A stretch of DNA of 44,168 nucleotides, taken from positions 1-44,168 of IMG/VR virus record IMGVR_UViG_3300043395_002808; one strand, given 5' to 3'. A program made the position numbers and the translations under genes. This DNA comes from a virus. The notes beneath the pieces were generated by a model. The model saw nothing but the letters and a program-made list of their open reading frames with translations. It was not told where the DNA came from and did not search any database. Position 1 is the stretch's first letter, and the number at the start of each line of letters is the position of its first letter. This document shows, piece after piece, positions 1 through 8,307 of the stretch.

Positions 1-114
1 GCGCTGTTGGGTGAGGTGATCGCGCGCGGCGGTGAGCTGATCATTGAGCTCATCGCTTGGCGTGTCTTTGAGGCGCTCCGCGAAGGTGCGCGGGGGGGTG
101 GGGTTGTGGCTCAT
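1..114 (-). CDS. Truncated gene, N-terminal 38 codons only
   Basis: The reading frame starts with ATG at 114-112 and runs off the left edge without a stop. Translation begins MSHNPTPPRTFAERLKDTPS and continues as a polar, charged, probably helical segment. A good ribosome binding site (CAGGAGCC) lies inside the end of the methyltransferase gene, whose TAA stop is one base upstream of the ATG, so the two are co-transcribed. No family can be recognised from 38 residues. It belongs to the minus-strand block that starts at the primase. Confidence 0.6.
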   Translation of the reverse strand, partial: MSHNPTPPRTFAERLKDTPSDELNDQLTAARDHLTQQR

Positions 115-115
115 G

Positions 116-1651
116 TTAGGGCTCCTGTGTGCCTGTGTCTGTGTCGAATAGGCTAAGCTGTTCATCTGCGGGTGAGGGGGGCGCGGGTGAGGGGGGCGCG
201 GGTGTGTGGTGAGCGATACGGGCGCGGGCGATGTTCATATACTCAGCCTCTCGCTCTATCCCCACAAAGCGCGCGCCCTCCAACACCGCCGCGCACCCCG
301 TTGAGCCGCTCCCCATAAAGGGATCAATAACGCTCGCGCCGGGCGGGGTGATGAGGCGCACTAGATAGCGCATTAGATCGAGCGGCTTAACGGTTGGGTG
401 GGTGTTGGCGCGGGGGGTCGCGCCGCTTGTGCCGGCGTAAGGGTTATCTCTTAGGCGTCCGTCTCGCGGGTCTATCATAATCAGCCCCACCGATCCCTCA
501 GCGCGCCCTGTGAGCTCTGTATTTGTCTTAGTCGCGTGTCCCTCTAGCCCCGCCTCGCGCTCAGCGCGTGAGGCCTTAGCGGTGTAAAAGAAGCGCGATG
601 CGCCGGGGGCCTGCGCGTCGAGCACCTCAGCGGCGCCCTCGTCTAAGAGCACATTAGCGGGCCACCTGCCGGCGGCGTCGCCTGTGCGGGTGTCTCCTGC
701 CTCCTCGCCCTCGCTCCATGCAACACGGCACCCCCCTATATTGAGCCCCCCGCACCCGTGCTCTAGCGTGTTCTGTACCACGGTGCCGGCTAGGGGCTTC
801 CGCGCTAGTATAATCGGCTCGTAAGCTGGCTTTAGGGCGGTGCCCCACCCTTCCCATTTTTGCGCCTCCTTGCGTACGGGGGCGCCGTATATCGTGTGCG
901 TGGCTTCTTTGTACTCGCCCTCCCAGTGTGTATCTATACGCTGTTTCATCACGGTGCCTAGCACCTCGCGCAAGCTGACCCGCTCTCTGTTACCTAGTAA
1001 TACATCAACAATATGATCGGGCACCTGCTCGGGGGTGAGCTTGAGTACATTGAGAAGCGCGGCGACTTGGAGGAGGGCGGGGATTGCGGGTTGGCTCTTG
1101 TCACTTGTCCAATGCCCCGCCATTTGCGTATTAGTGGCGGCGTCTATGTCCTTGTTTGTAATACCTGCGGCGTCTCGTGCTTCTCGTATCCATTTTGTGA
1201 CCTCGTACACCTTTGAGCGCGGGGGGGGCGCCTGCGTCCAATCCAAGTTTTTGGCGATGTTGTGGCTCTTTGGAAATCCCGAGCCATAGAGCCATTGTAG
1301 GGTGTCGCGTATCTCAAAGCCTGCGAGGCGGAGGGCTAGGCTCATGAGGTCTTGTGTGCGTGAGCCTGCGAATATGAGGGCGTGCGCGCCGGGCTTGAGT
1401 ACTCTGTAGAGCTCGCGCCACATATCGGGGCCGGGTGTCCAAGCGTCCCACGCCTTACCCATGAAGCCGCGCCCCTCGGGGCTGTACTCCTCGCCGCGAG
1501 TCCACGCCGCTAAACATTCCGCGACGCGGGCGGGGCTCATGTCGCCTAGCCCGTAAGGCGGATCGCTTACGGCGGCCTCTATGCTATCGGGTGCTAGGGT
1601 CTTGAGCACCTCTTTACAGTCACCGTGTAAGAGTAGGGGGCTTTGGCTCAT
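116..1651 (-). CDS. Phage DNA methyltransferase (N6-A/N4-C type) with inserted HTH-like segment
   Basis: Adenine or N4-cytosine DNA methyltransferase, 511 aa, probably modifying phage DNA against host restriction. The catalytic motif DPPYG is at residues 30-34 and the AdoMet-binding motif DPFMGSGSTG is at 443-452. That order (IV before I) is the beta class. Between them, at about residues 150-205, lies a stretch that resembles a small helix-turn-helix (VTKWIREARDAAGITNKDID, then a conserved-looking GHWTS). This reads as an inserted specificity or DNA-binding segment in the target-recognition region. The C-terminus is a PAPPSPAPPSP tail. The start ATG overlaps the upstream stop as TAATG, with AGGAG upstream. 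Target sequence and presence of a partner nuclease cannot be judged; no restriction gene is nearby. Confidence 0.9.
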   Translation of the reverse strand: MSQSPLLLHGDCKEVLKTLAPDSIEAAVSDPPYGLGDMSPARVAECLAAWTRGEEYSPEGRGFMGKAWDAWTPGPDMWRELYRVLKPGAHALIFAGSRTQDLMSLALRLAGFEIRDTLQWLYGSGFPKSHNIAKNLDWTQAPPPRSKVYEVTKWIREARDAAGITNKDIDAATNTQMAGHWTSDKSQPAIPALLQVAALLNVLKLTPEQVPDHIVDVLLGNRERVSLREVLGTVMKQRIDTHWEGEYKEATHTIYGAPVRKEAQKWEGWGTALKPAYEPIILARKPLAGTVVQNTLEHGCGGLNIGGCRVAWSEGEEAGDTRTGDAAGRWPANVLLDEGAAEVLDAQAPGASRFFYTAKASRAEREAGLEGHATKTNTELTGRAEGSVGLIMIDPRDGRLRDNPYAGTSGATPRANTHPTVKPLDLMRYLVRLITPPGASVIDPFMGSGSTGCAAVLEGARFVGIEREAEYMNIARARIAHHTPAPPSPAPPSPADEQLSLFDTDTGTQEP

Positions 1652-1956
1652 TAAGGCTCCTGCTCGACGCTGAGGGGCGCGGGGTGAGGTGTGTTGAGGC
1701 TGAGGGCGGCGGCGTATGCGGCGGCGGCGATGTTAGATTGTGTGAGGGCGCGGGCGCGGTGTGGGTGGTCGATAGGCGTAGCGTTATAGAGCACTTGGGC
1801 GGTGATGGCGTGTCTATGAGCGCGGGCGAGTGCGCGCTTTACGCCGGCGGGGTTGTTGGCGCGGTGTGCCTTGAGGGCGTCGCGCTGAGCTGTGCGGGCG
1901 AGGCGTGCGGCGCGGGCGATGAGCTCCGCGAAGGGAAAAGGGGCGGGGCGTGTCAT
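1651..1956 (-). CDS. Small Ala/Arg-rich protein of unknown function
   Basis: A 101-aa basic, alanine- and arginine-rich protein, likely all helical (FAELIARAARLARTAQRD near the N-terminus). I recognise no family. It is translationally coupled on both sides: its ATG overlaps the stop of the double-HTH gene as ATGA, and its TAA overlaps the methyltransferase ATG. Coupling between a DNA-binding protein and a methyltransferase suggests a role in DNA modification or regulation, but this is only contextual. Confidence 0.65.
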   Translation of the reverse strand: MTRPAPFPFAELIARAARLARTAQRDALKAHRANNPAGVKRALARAHRHAITAQVLYNATPIDHPHRARALTQSNIAAAAYAAALSLNTPHPAPLSVEQEP

Positions 1957-2426
1957 TGTGCTTGTGGGGCCTTCTTGGTGGGGGTGGGGGTGGTGGTGGT
2001 CTTGGCGGCCCGCTTCTCCGCGCGCTTTTTAGCTTTTCGGGCGCGGTTTCGGGCGGCGCTTTGGGCGCGTATCTCCTCATAGGTCAATGCGCGGGTGCGT
2101 CCGTGTCGGCGCTGATCACGCCCCTTTATATCGGCTGTGTAGCGCGACACCCACGGGCGGAGGCGGCCCATCTTTTCGGCTATCTCTGAACAGCTAAGCC
2201 CCGCGCGCTTGAGGGCGCGCGCTTCTTTGATCTCCGGTGGCGTTTCGGGCTGATCGTAGCGTGGGTGTGAGTGTGAGGTGATAACCACGGGGGTTCCTAG
2301 CTCTAGCTCGCCGATAAATGCGAGGTCTGAGCGTACCGTGTCTAAGTTGCGCCCCACCTCTAGCGCGATTGCGCTTAGGCTCTCGCCCGCCCGCCATAGT
2401 GCGCGGATTTTATCGTTGTAGAACAT
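1953..2426 (-). CDS. Double helix-turn-helix DNA-binding protein
   Basis: A 157-aa protein with two similar HTH units. The first is at residues 6-38 (IRALWRAGESLSAIALEVGR...), the second at 68-100 (IKEARALKRAGLSCSEIAEK...). They are joined by a short linker and followed by a very basic Lys/Arg/Ala tail at about 102-157. The units look like the resolvase/GcrA-like 'wake up, search, bind' HTH, and their similarity suggests internal duplication. It could be a transcription regulator, or less likely a small terminase subunit. No large terminase follows it within the window. The gene starts one base after the ThyX stop, so it is in the same operon. Confidence 0.75.
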   Translation of the reverse strand: MFYNDKIRALWRAGESLSAIALEVGRNLDTVRSDLAFIGELELGTPVVITSHSHPRYDQPETPPEIKEARALKRAGLSCSEIAEKMGRLRPWVSRYTADIKGRDQRRHGRTRALTYEEIRAQSAARNRARKAKKRAEKRAAKTTTTPTPTKKAPQAQ

Positions 2427-2427
2427 T

Positions 2428-3180
2428 TTAGAGCCCGGCGGCGGTGAGCGTGGAGGGGAAATAAGGGTTAAGCGCTTGGCACATCGCGCGGGCTACCTCT
2501 GCGGTTTCGGGCTGTGTGTGCTTGTCTGTGCGTAGCTTGATCATCTTGATGAGGTTTAAGAGGTTGCCGCTGAGCCAAAAGCTAGTAAGGGTGGCGACGG
2601 GTAAGACGGCGCGGGCTACCTCGCGCGCTACGCCCTCCGCGATGAGGTCTTGATAAAGTGCGAGGGTGGCGGCGTGGTGCGCCTCGATGCGGGCGGATAG
2701 ATTAGCGGCGGTTTCCTCATCGCGTATAGCCTGCCCTGTGGAGCATTGCCTAGCGCTTGGGTGCTGTGCGCGGAGGTCGCCGGGCGCGGGTGTCCATATC
2801 ATGAGCCCCTCGCTAGTATAACGGCGGCTGATCTCGTTAAATGAGAGCGTGCGGTGTCTCATAATCTGACGCGCGACGAATAAGGGGCAAGTGATCCTAA
2901 AGCTGGCTCCGGCGTGCTCTAGGGTGGAGGTGTGGCCGTGCTCGATAAGGTAGGCTAGAAGGCGCTGATCGCGCGTGTTCTCGCGCTGAGCGCGGGGTGT
3001 GTAGAGGAGGGGCGCCCCCTCTGCGCGGGGGGCGGGGTGGTCGAGGTGCGGGGGTGTGTCGCCCTCGCCGCCGTTGAAGCTGACGCGCGCGGCGTCAACG
3101 GGGATCATATCCGCGCCCCATGTCTGAAGGAGCTCTACGCGCGAGGCGGCGCGGGTGAGGTGGTCGGTGTAGTCGTTCAT
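2428..3180 (-). CDS. thyX: Flavin-dependent thymidylate synthase ThyX
   Basis: Converts dUMP to dTMP using FAD, NADPH and methylene-tetrahydrofolate. The diagnostic ThyX motif RHRxxSxNExSxRY is present without mismatch (RHRTLSFNEISRRY, residues 108-121). The C-terminal LRTDKHTQPETAEVARAM segment carries the arginine expected to contact the nucleotide. Length, 250 aa, is normal for the family. It overlaps the upstream 66-aa gene by a few bases and is followed after one base by the double-HTH gene. Together with the class II ribonucleotide reductase at the other end of the window, it gives the phage an independent dTTP supply. Confidence 0.96.
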   Translation of the reverse strand: MNDYTDHLTRAASRVELLQTWGADMIPVDAARVSFNGGEGDTPPHLDHPAPRAEGAPLLYTPRAQRENTRDQRLLAYLIEHGHTSTLEHAGASFRITCPLFVARQIMRHRTLSFNEISRRYTSEGLMIWTPAPGDLRAQHPSARQCSTGQAIRDEETAANLSARIEAHHAATLALYQDLIAEGVAREVARAVLPVATLTSFWLSGNLLNLIKMIKLRTDKHTQPETAEVARAMCQALNPYFPSTLTAAGL

Positions 3181-3377
3181 GTGTTGGGCTCTGTGGTGGG
3201 TGTGGTGGTGGTGGTGGAGGCGCGGCGGCGCTCTTGTGCTTCTGCCGCCTCGCGGAGCGCTAAGGCGATTTCATCGAGGAGCTCAGCGGCGGCGGTGCGC
3301 GCGTGGTGGTCGTTGGGGTCAAGCGCGTCTATGAGGTACACCTTAAGGCGCGCGGTGAGGTCGGGGGCTGTGCTCAT
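3177..3377 (-). CDS. Small acidic helical protein, unknown function
   Basis: A 66-aa protein starting MSTAPDLTARLKVYLIDALD. It is helical, with a Thr-rich tail (TTTTTPTTEPNT). The open frame also has an upstream GTG at 3392, inside the end of the primase gene. The ATG at 3377, five bases after the primase TAA, is the more economical start. Its end overlaps the ThyX start. It resembles the short phage proteins commonly found between replication genes; no family is recognised. Confidence 0.6.
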   Translation of the reverse strand: MSTAPDLTARLKVYLIDALDPNDHHARTAAAELLDEIALALREAAEAQERRRASTTTTTPTTEPNT

Positions 3378-3382
3378 TGTGA

Positions 3383-6043
3383 TTATTTCCACATCGGGGC
3401 GGGCTTGTCGGTGGTGTCTTTGCGCTTGAGGTTGTAGCGGCGCTCTGTGCTGATCCCGCCGGGGGTTGTTATAGCTATTGTTTTCTGAGTCACCCCCGGC
3501 AAGGCGCGGAGGTGTGAGCCGAAGGTCTTAAGCGCGGTCTTTTTAGCGTGCTCTAGCCCTTGATCATCGGCCCACCGTTGGAACGCTCGCCAAAGCGTCT
3601 CCGCTGTCTCGCCGTCCTTGTGGTCGGTCACAGTCTCTAGCATCTCTGCGAGGTAGCCGGCGGTGGCGTCTGTGTCTGCGCGCCATGCGCCGCGCCATGC
3701 GTTAATACGGTCGGCGTGTGCAAAGCGGCGCCCGCGCGTGATGTAGCCGCGCGCGCATTCGAGGGCCCACGGTACGATTAAATCAAACTCAGCGCGGAGG
3801 GCGCTGATGAGCTGAGGGTCGCGTGTCTCTGCGGTAAATACGGTGCAAAACTCCACGGGCACAAGGCGGCGCCATAGACCGTGCGAGCGGTCGCGTGAGG
3901 CGGGGAGCTTGTTAGCGGCGAATATATGCGCGGCGCGGGGCGTGAAGCTGAACGGGTCTTGATGCTTGCGCTCTACTTCTATTGTATCACCGCTGATGAT
4001 CGCCTTAAGGGTGTCCGCCGCTAGTAGGTCGCTTTCGGGCATCTCACTTACCACATTTACGGCGGCGCCGAATAGCTGGGCGCGGCTAAAGCGCTCGCTC
4101 ATCTGTTGGGGGGGGAGGTGCGCGGTTTGCTCTGCGCCGAATAGGTCGGCGACAAGCGATGTTAAAACGCTCTTCCCGTTGCTCCCTTGTCCATGCACCA
4201 CAAGCGCGACGGCCTCAACGGTGCATTGCCCTAAGAGCGCGAGCCCGAGCCATTCGCCGATTGTGGTTATTTTAGCCTCGACCTCATCGCGGATTGTGGC
4301 GGGCGTCTCGCCTAGCGCCTCCTCCGGCTCACGGGCGAGGCTCGCGGCGAGGTAGCGCCCCGTGAACACGGGCGGGCGCTTGGGCGCCGTGCCCTCGTCG
4401 CCGTCTGTGCTCCAAAAGCGCGCTACTTGAGGGGGCACGCTATAGGGGAGGGCGTGAATAGCGAGGTGGTCGGGGCGCGCGGGCTCGATGCTGAGCCCCT
4501 CCGGCGTAGCCTTCACAAACTGACTGCCGAGCACTATCCCGCGCGGGGCGGTATCAAATACGCTCTCGCCGTGCTCTCCGCCCTGCGCGCCGCATAGGGG
4601 GGCGAGCATCTTAACGGCGGCGTCCACGCGCGCGGAGCTCACGCTATACTCTTTAGCGCCGCTCGCTGTGGTGATCACGGCGCCGCGCGCCCCCATCGCC
4701 ACGCGCTTAAGGGCGCGGGGGCCGTAATACTTCCACACCCCCGCCGAGGCCTCAAAGCGCCTTAGCCCGTTGCCGTGCCATAGGGGCGCGAGGGGGTCGG
4801 CGGCGGTGGGTGTGTGGAAACTCTCAACGATAGCCTCCGCTAGCTCTAGGTCGTCGCCCTGCGTGAACACGCGCCGGAGGGGGGCGAGCTCGTTAAAGCC
4901 TTCAATCCGGGCGGGCTCGGGTAGCGCCTCGTCTGCGCGGGGCTCTGTGTCAAGCGCGGGGGCGGCTTCTGCGTACTCCTGCAAAGTGCGCTCAAACCAC
5001 GCGGGGCCCTCTTTGGTCATGCGGCGCCCGTCCATAATGTGACGGTCAAGCGCCTCTAGAATATCGCGCCTTAGCCCCTCATGGCCGATCATCTGACACA
5101 CGGCGAAAAAAGCTGAGCGGGTGAGCTGATAGGCGGCGGGGTTGTCTAGGGCGCTGAGGTCTTGGGGTACATAGGTTTTAGTTTTAGGGGCGCGCTTAGC
5201 GCCGTTCTGCCCTTCACCGGCGCCTCCCTGTCGGGGCCCCTTACGGTCGGCGCCGTTTGGGCTGTTGGGCGTGCGCGCGCCCGCGCTTGAGCCTGCGGCG
5301 TGAGCGTGAGCGGTGAGGCGCTTAGTCCATAGCGCGGCGAGCTTCTCGATGAGCTCGCGGGGGGCGTCTGTGGGGCTCACCCATAGTTGCACCTCTGAGG
5401 GGTCTAGCGCCTGCCCGCGCTTGTAGATGAGGGGGGCGGCGTAGCCTCGCCCTAGATCGGTACATTTAGCATCTACATCTACCTCTAGCCCCTGCTCTGC
5501 GAGGGGCGCCTTAACTCGCTCGCTCATCTGTGCCATGAGCTCGCGTAGCGCGGCGGTGTGTGTGTCCGGCGCGATCCCCTCCGCGTAGATGAGGCCCGCG
5601 CGGGCGCCTCTCGCGGTGCGATACAAAAAGAAGCCGGGTAAGCGCTTGAAGGGCTCTAGCGCTTGGGCGAGGGCGTCGAGGGTGGCGGCGGGTGAGCGGG
5701 GCGCTTTGGCTTTGTGCGTGGCCTCGTCGTCGAGGTCAATAAACAGCCCGCTCGCGGTGAGCTCGCCTAGCTCGCGGCTGAGCACCTCAGCGGGGGCGCC
5801 CTTGTGGGGGCGGCTGAAATAGGCGCCGGCGCTGTGGAGCGGGTACAGCCACACCTCAACGGCGGGCCCCTCTGTGCGATAGTCGGCGCTGAGTAGCTCG
5901 CGCAAGGGTGCGCGGCGGTAAATGTCGGCGAGGGGGGCGGGGTTCTCGCCGGGTATCCAAGCGGGGGCGGGGCTGTAGCTGTCGCGCTGTGCGTTGTAGC
6001 CTACGCGCATCGCGGCGCCGCATAAGGGGCGGGGGGTGCTCAT
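3383..6043 (-). CDS. Primase-helicase: AEP-like primase with D5-type SF3 helicase
   Basis: An 886-aa replication initiator/primase that should lay down primers and unwind the fork. The N-terminal part looks like an archaeo-eukaryotic (PrimPol) primase, with the acidic metal-binding stretch LFIDLDDEA near residue 100 and a later YRTARGARAGLIY strand pair. A Pro/Gly/Asn-rich linker lies at about residues 245-285. The C-terminal half is a D5-like superfamily 3 helicase: Walker A GQGSNGKS at 618-625, a following NVVSEMPESDL Walker-B-like segment, then ISGDTIEVERKHQDPFSF and the HIFAANKLP/LWRRLVPVEF sensor region typical of the phage D5 family. It is first in the minus-strand block, 52 bases from a promoter candidate, with AAGG ahead of the ATG. 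Confidence 0.9.
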   Translation of the reverse strand: MSTPRPLCGAAMRVGYNAQRDSYSPAPAWIPGENPAPLADIYRRAPLRELLSADYRTEGPAVEVWLYPLHSAGAYFSRPHKGAPAEVLSRELGELTASGLFIDLDDEATHKAKAPRSPAATLDALAQALEPFKRLPGFFLYRTARGARAGLIYAEGIAPDTHTAALRELMAQMSERVKAPLAEQGLEVDVDAKCTDLGRGYAAPLIYKRGQALDPSEVQLWVSPTDAPRELIEKLAALWTKRLTAHAHAAGSSAGARTPNSPNGADRKGPRQGGAGEGQNGAKRAPKTKTYVPQDLSALDNPAAYQLTRSAFFAVCQMIGHEGLRRDILEALDRHIMDGRRMTKEGPAWFERTLQEYAEAAPALDTEPRADEALPEPARIEGFNELAPLRRVFTQGDDLELAEAIVESFHTPTAADPLAPLWHGNGLRRFEASAGVWKYYGPRALKRVAMGARGAVITTASGAKEYSVSSARVDAAVKMLAPLCGAQGGEHGESVFDTAPRGIVLGSQFVKATPEGLSIEPARPDHLAIHALPYSVPPQVARFWSTDGDEGTAPKRPPVFTGRYLAASLAREPEEALGETPATIRDEVEAKITTIGEWLGLALLGQCTVEAVALVVHGQGSNGKSVLTSLVADLFGAEQTAHLPPQQMSERFSRAQLFGAAVNVVSEMPESDLLAADTLKAIISGDTIEVERKHQDPFSFTPRAAHIFAANKLPASRDRSHGLWRRLVPVEFCTVFTAETRDPQLISALRAEFDLIVPWALECARGYITRGRRFAHADRINAWRGAWRADTDATAGYLAEMLETVTDHKDGETAETLWRAFQRWADDQGLEHAKKTALKTFGSHLRALPGVTQKTIAITTPGGISTERRYNLKRKDTTDKPAPMWK

Positions 6044-6212
6044 GTGTGCCTTGTGTGTGGGGGGGTGTGGGGTGTGGGTGTGGTCAAGGGGTAAGCTATA
6101 GCGCGCGCTGTGTCTATGTGCAAGTATAGATTTTTTTACTTGCCAACACCTAGCGGGGCGGCTAATGTGTTCTCTCGTCTATCCTCAGCCTTAACACACA
6201 AGGGGGCGCTCT
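6044..6212. promoter_or_regulatory. Divergent control region with AT-rich inverted repeat
   Basis: This 169-bp gap separates the two divergent replication blocks. It contains an inverted repeat, GCAAGTA (6120-6126), 10-bp T-rich spacer, TACTTGC (6137-6143), standing out from very GC-rich flanks. Outward from each arm there is a promoter-like pair with 17-bp spacing. Plus strand: TTGCCA at 6140-6145 and TAATGT at 6163-6168. Minus strand: TTGCAC at 6123-6118 and TATAGC at 6100-6095. The arms therefore overlap both -35 boxes, which would let one dimeric protein control both directions. The -10 matches are only moderate. A role as replication origin is also possible. Confidence 0.5.
6120..6143. 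repeat. Inverted repeat GCAAGTA-N10-TACTTGC
   Basis: Perfect 7-bp arms, 6120-6126 and 6137-6143, are separated by TAGATTTTTT. The centre-to-centre distance of 17 bp suits a dimeric repressor or activator. As RNA it could also form a weak hairpin, but there is no T-run after it on either strand that would make it a normal terminator. Confidence 0.6.
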
Positions 6213-6506
6213 GTGTCTGCCGCTTCAAATAATCATGGTCTGTATCTGCCCGGCCTCAGCGGAGGGCCCGCACAAGCGGGGCGCCCTGCTAAGGTGCGGC
6301 GCGTGCTCTTGTCTGCGCTCATGCGCGAGGTCGAGCGCCTTAAGGCGGTCGAGGGGTCAAGCGCGGCGGCTGAGGTGATCAGCGACCTACTCGCCGGTTA
6401 TCTTGCGACGCTCCCGCCCTCGTATGTGGGCGAGCCTACGGGCGAGGAGGAGGAGGCGCCCGCCCCTTCCCCCTCCAAGCGCGGGCGCGGTGGCGCCGGT
6501 GCATGA
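6213..6506 (+). CDS. Small protein leading the plus-strand replication block
   Basis: A 97-aa protein with GTG start at 6213 and an AAGGGGG ribosome binding site at 6200-6206. The N-terminal third is Gly/Pro rich. The middle (VRRVLLSALMREVERLKAVE) is a basic amphipathic helix, followed by a second helix and a Glu/Pro/Arg tail. I do not recognise a family. Its position as first gene next to the putative operator makes a regulator or replication accessory plausible. It overlaps the start of the nuclease gene. Confidence 0.6.
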   Translation: MSAASNNHGLYLPGLSGGPAQAGRPAKVRRVLLSALMREVERLKAVEGSSAAAEVISDLLAGYLATLPPSYVGEPTGEEEEAPAPSPSKRGRGGAGA

Positions 6507-8307
6507 TCTTTACTTTGAGCGCCCCGCGCGCCGTGTGTGGGCTTCTACTTCTCCCTCACAGCTAAGCGCCTTTAAGCTGTGCCGGCGCCGGTGGTGGCGT
6601 GAGTCCGTGAACGGCGAGCGCACCCCGAGCGGGCCCGCCGCTGAGCGTGGCTCAGCTATTCATGCGGAGCTAGAGGCCTATCTAGGCGAGGGTGTCGCGC
6701 CGGTCGATGGTGTCGCGCGCTCGATGTTGCGCGCCCTGCCTGCGCCGGGCTCGATCCCTCGCGCTCAAATAGAGGTTGATTTTAGCTTTACGCCGGAGGG
6801 GTGGCCTGTGCCTGTGCGCGGGCGTGTTGATCTCGTAGAGCTCGCGGAGGGTGGAGGGCGCGCGCGCATAACGGATCATAAAACGGTGTCTAGCCTCTCC
6901 GCCTCTCAAAAGGGCGAGTATGAGCTCCGCGCTGACCCCCAAGCGCTCCTCTATTCCCTCGCCGCTTTTGAGGGCGCGTTAGGTGATCTAGGGCCGCTCG
7001 GCGAGCCCCTCACATTCCGCCTCTTGTACGGTGAGACTACAGCCCCCTATCGGGTGGCTATGTCATCTCTCTCTTGGTCGCGCGCTGAGCTTGTCGAGGG
7101 CGTCGCCGCTCTAGGTGAGCTAGCGCGTGATCAATATGCGTTGTCAACCTCGCCCGCGTGGGGTGAGGTTGAGCCTAACTATTCCGCTTGTGATCGCTTC
7201 GGCGGTTGCCCCTTTTTCTCGGATTGCCGCGCGGCGGTGTCCGCTCCTGTTGTCGAGGTTCAAGGCCTTATGAGCTCTGCTAATCCTTCCTCTTTCCTCG
7301 CGTCGCTCGCGGCGCGTAAAGCCTCCACCCCTGCGCCCACCCCCGCGCCCCTCACCCCCGCGCCTCGCGCTGAGCGCTCCACCTCTGAGCCCCCCGTTGT
7401 GTCGCCGTGGGTTGATGATGATGAGGCGGCGCTTGAGCGCTTCGGGCGCTCTCCGTGGGAGTCTGACGGCGAGGCCTACGCGGGGCTTAATCCGCCCGAC
7501 GGGCTCGCTGACGGTGAGGAGGTCGAGGGGCCCGCGCCTAAGCGCGCGCGCGTCACGGTCAACGGAAAAGCGTTGAGCGCTCTTAAGGCTGATGAGGCGC
7601 GCGCCGCTGTGGCTGAGCGCTTGGCGGGTTTGAGCGCGGAGCTCCGCGCCGCGTTTGATGCGCGTGATCCGGGGGGTGATACTCTCGCCGCTAATCGTGA
7701 GCGCTTACAGCTCATCGCTGATCTAGGGGCGGGTGTCATTCTGCCCTCTGATGAGGCGCCCGCGCCGGTGGTAGATGATGTGGATAACCTTAGCTTTGAT
7801 GATCTGCTTTCGGGGTGGGGCTCTGCGCCCGCGCCCGCGCCCGTGCCTGTGGTGGTGGCGCCTGTTGCGCCTGTTGCACCTCTCGCCCCACCCACGCCCC
7901 CCGCGCCTGTTGCGCCGGCGCCCGTTAAGGCTACGCCCGCGCCTGTTGCGCCTCCTGCGCCGGTGGCGCCTCCCGCGCCGGTGGTGGCGCCCTCTGCGTC
8001 TGTGCCTGCGCCTGCGCCTGTGTCCGTGGGCGCGCGCCTGCTCTTGGTGGATTGTCACGCTGTGGGCGCGGTCGAGGCGGAGGCGGCCCTAGCGCCGCTC
8101 ATCGCTGAGCTCTCGCGCGCTCACGGGTGCTATCTGCCGGCGATGGATTACGCTAAGGGGTGGGCTATCTTGGGGTTTGCTATTGCTGAGCGCGGGTGGT
8201 CGGTGTTCGGTGGCGCCTCTGTGGTGCGTATTGATAGCGCCTCGCTAGTGTGGCGCCATGCGTCCTTCGCGCTGATCCCCCTTGCTGATTTGGTGGTTCG
8301 CGGTTAA
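6499..8307 (+). CDS. RecB/Cas4-like PD-(D/E)XK nuclease with Fe-S cysteines and extra C-terminal domain
   Basis: About 602 aa from the GTG at 6499, which overlaps the previous stop by 8 bases. An earlier in-frame ATG at 6403 lies inside that gene and gives an unlikely Arg-rich leader. The nuclease core is residues 15-245: His55 (GSAIHAE), Asp111 (GRVDLVE), Asp126-His127-Lys128 (ITDHK) and Gln148 (DPQALLY). Cysteines at 28, 231, 237 and 243 match the Cas4/AddB type of 4Fe-4S cluster holding the N- and C-terminal ends together. A long Pro/Ala/Val linker (about 450-510) leads to a ~90-aa C-terminal domain that I cannot assign. Likely role: DNA end processing or recombination beside the polymerase. 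Confidence 0.85.
   Translation: MHDLYFERPARRVWASTSPSQLSAFKLCRRRWWRESVNGERTPSGPAAERGSAIHAELEAYLGEGVAPVDGVARSMLRALPAPGSIPRAQIEVDFSFTPEGWPVPVRGRVDLVELAEGGGRARITDHKTVSSLSASQKGEYELRADPQALLYSLAAFEGALGDLGPLGEPLTFRLLYGETTAPYRVAMSSLSWSRAELVEGVAALGELARDQYALSTSPAWGEVEPNYSACDRFGGCPFFSDCRAAVSAPVVEVQGLMSSANPSSFLASLAARKASTPAPTPAPLTPAPRAERSTSEPPVVSPWVDDDEAALERFGRSPWESDGEAYAGLNPPDGLADGEEVEGPAPKRARVTVNGKALSALKADEARAAVAERLAGLSAELRAAFDARDPGGDTLAANRERLQLIADLGAGVILPSDEAPAPVVDDVDNLSFDDLLSGWGSAPAPAPVPVVVAPVAPVAPLAPPTPPAPVAPAPVKATPAPVAPPAPVAPPAPVVAPSASVPAPAPVSVGARLLLVDCHAVGAVEAEAALAPLIAELSRAHGCYLPAMDYAKGWAILGFAIAERGWSVFGGASVVRIDSASLVWRHASFALIPLADLVVRG

Noticed and set aside
1684-2189. Plus-strand Gly/Val-rich open frames
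   Set aside because: Antisense to the double-HTH and Ala/Arg-rich genes; low-complexity composition and no ribosome binding site.
6403-6498. N-terminal extension of the nuclease from ATG 6403
   Set aside because: It would lie wholly inside the preceding gene, reads as an Arg/Pro-rich stretch and has no suitable ribosome binding site; GTG 6499 fits the nuclease family start better.
7723-8092. Arg-, Gly- and Pro-rich open frames on both strands
   Set aside because: They are alternative readings of the Pro/Ala linker repeats in the Fe-S nuclease gene.
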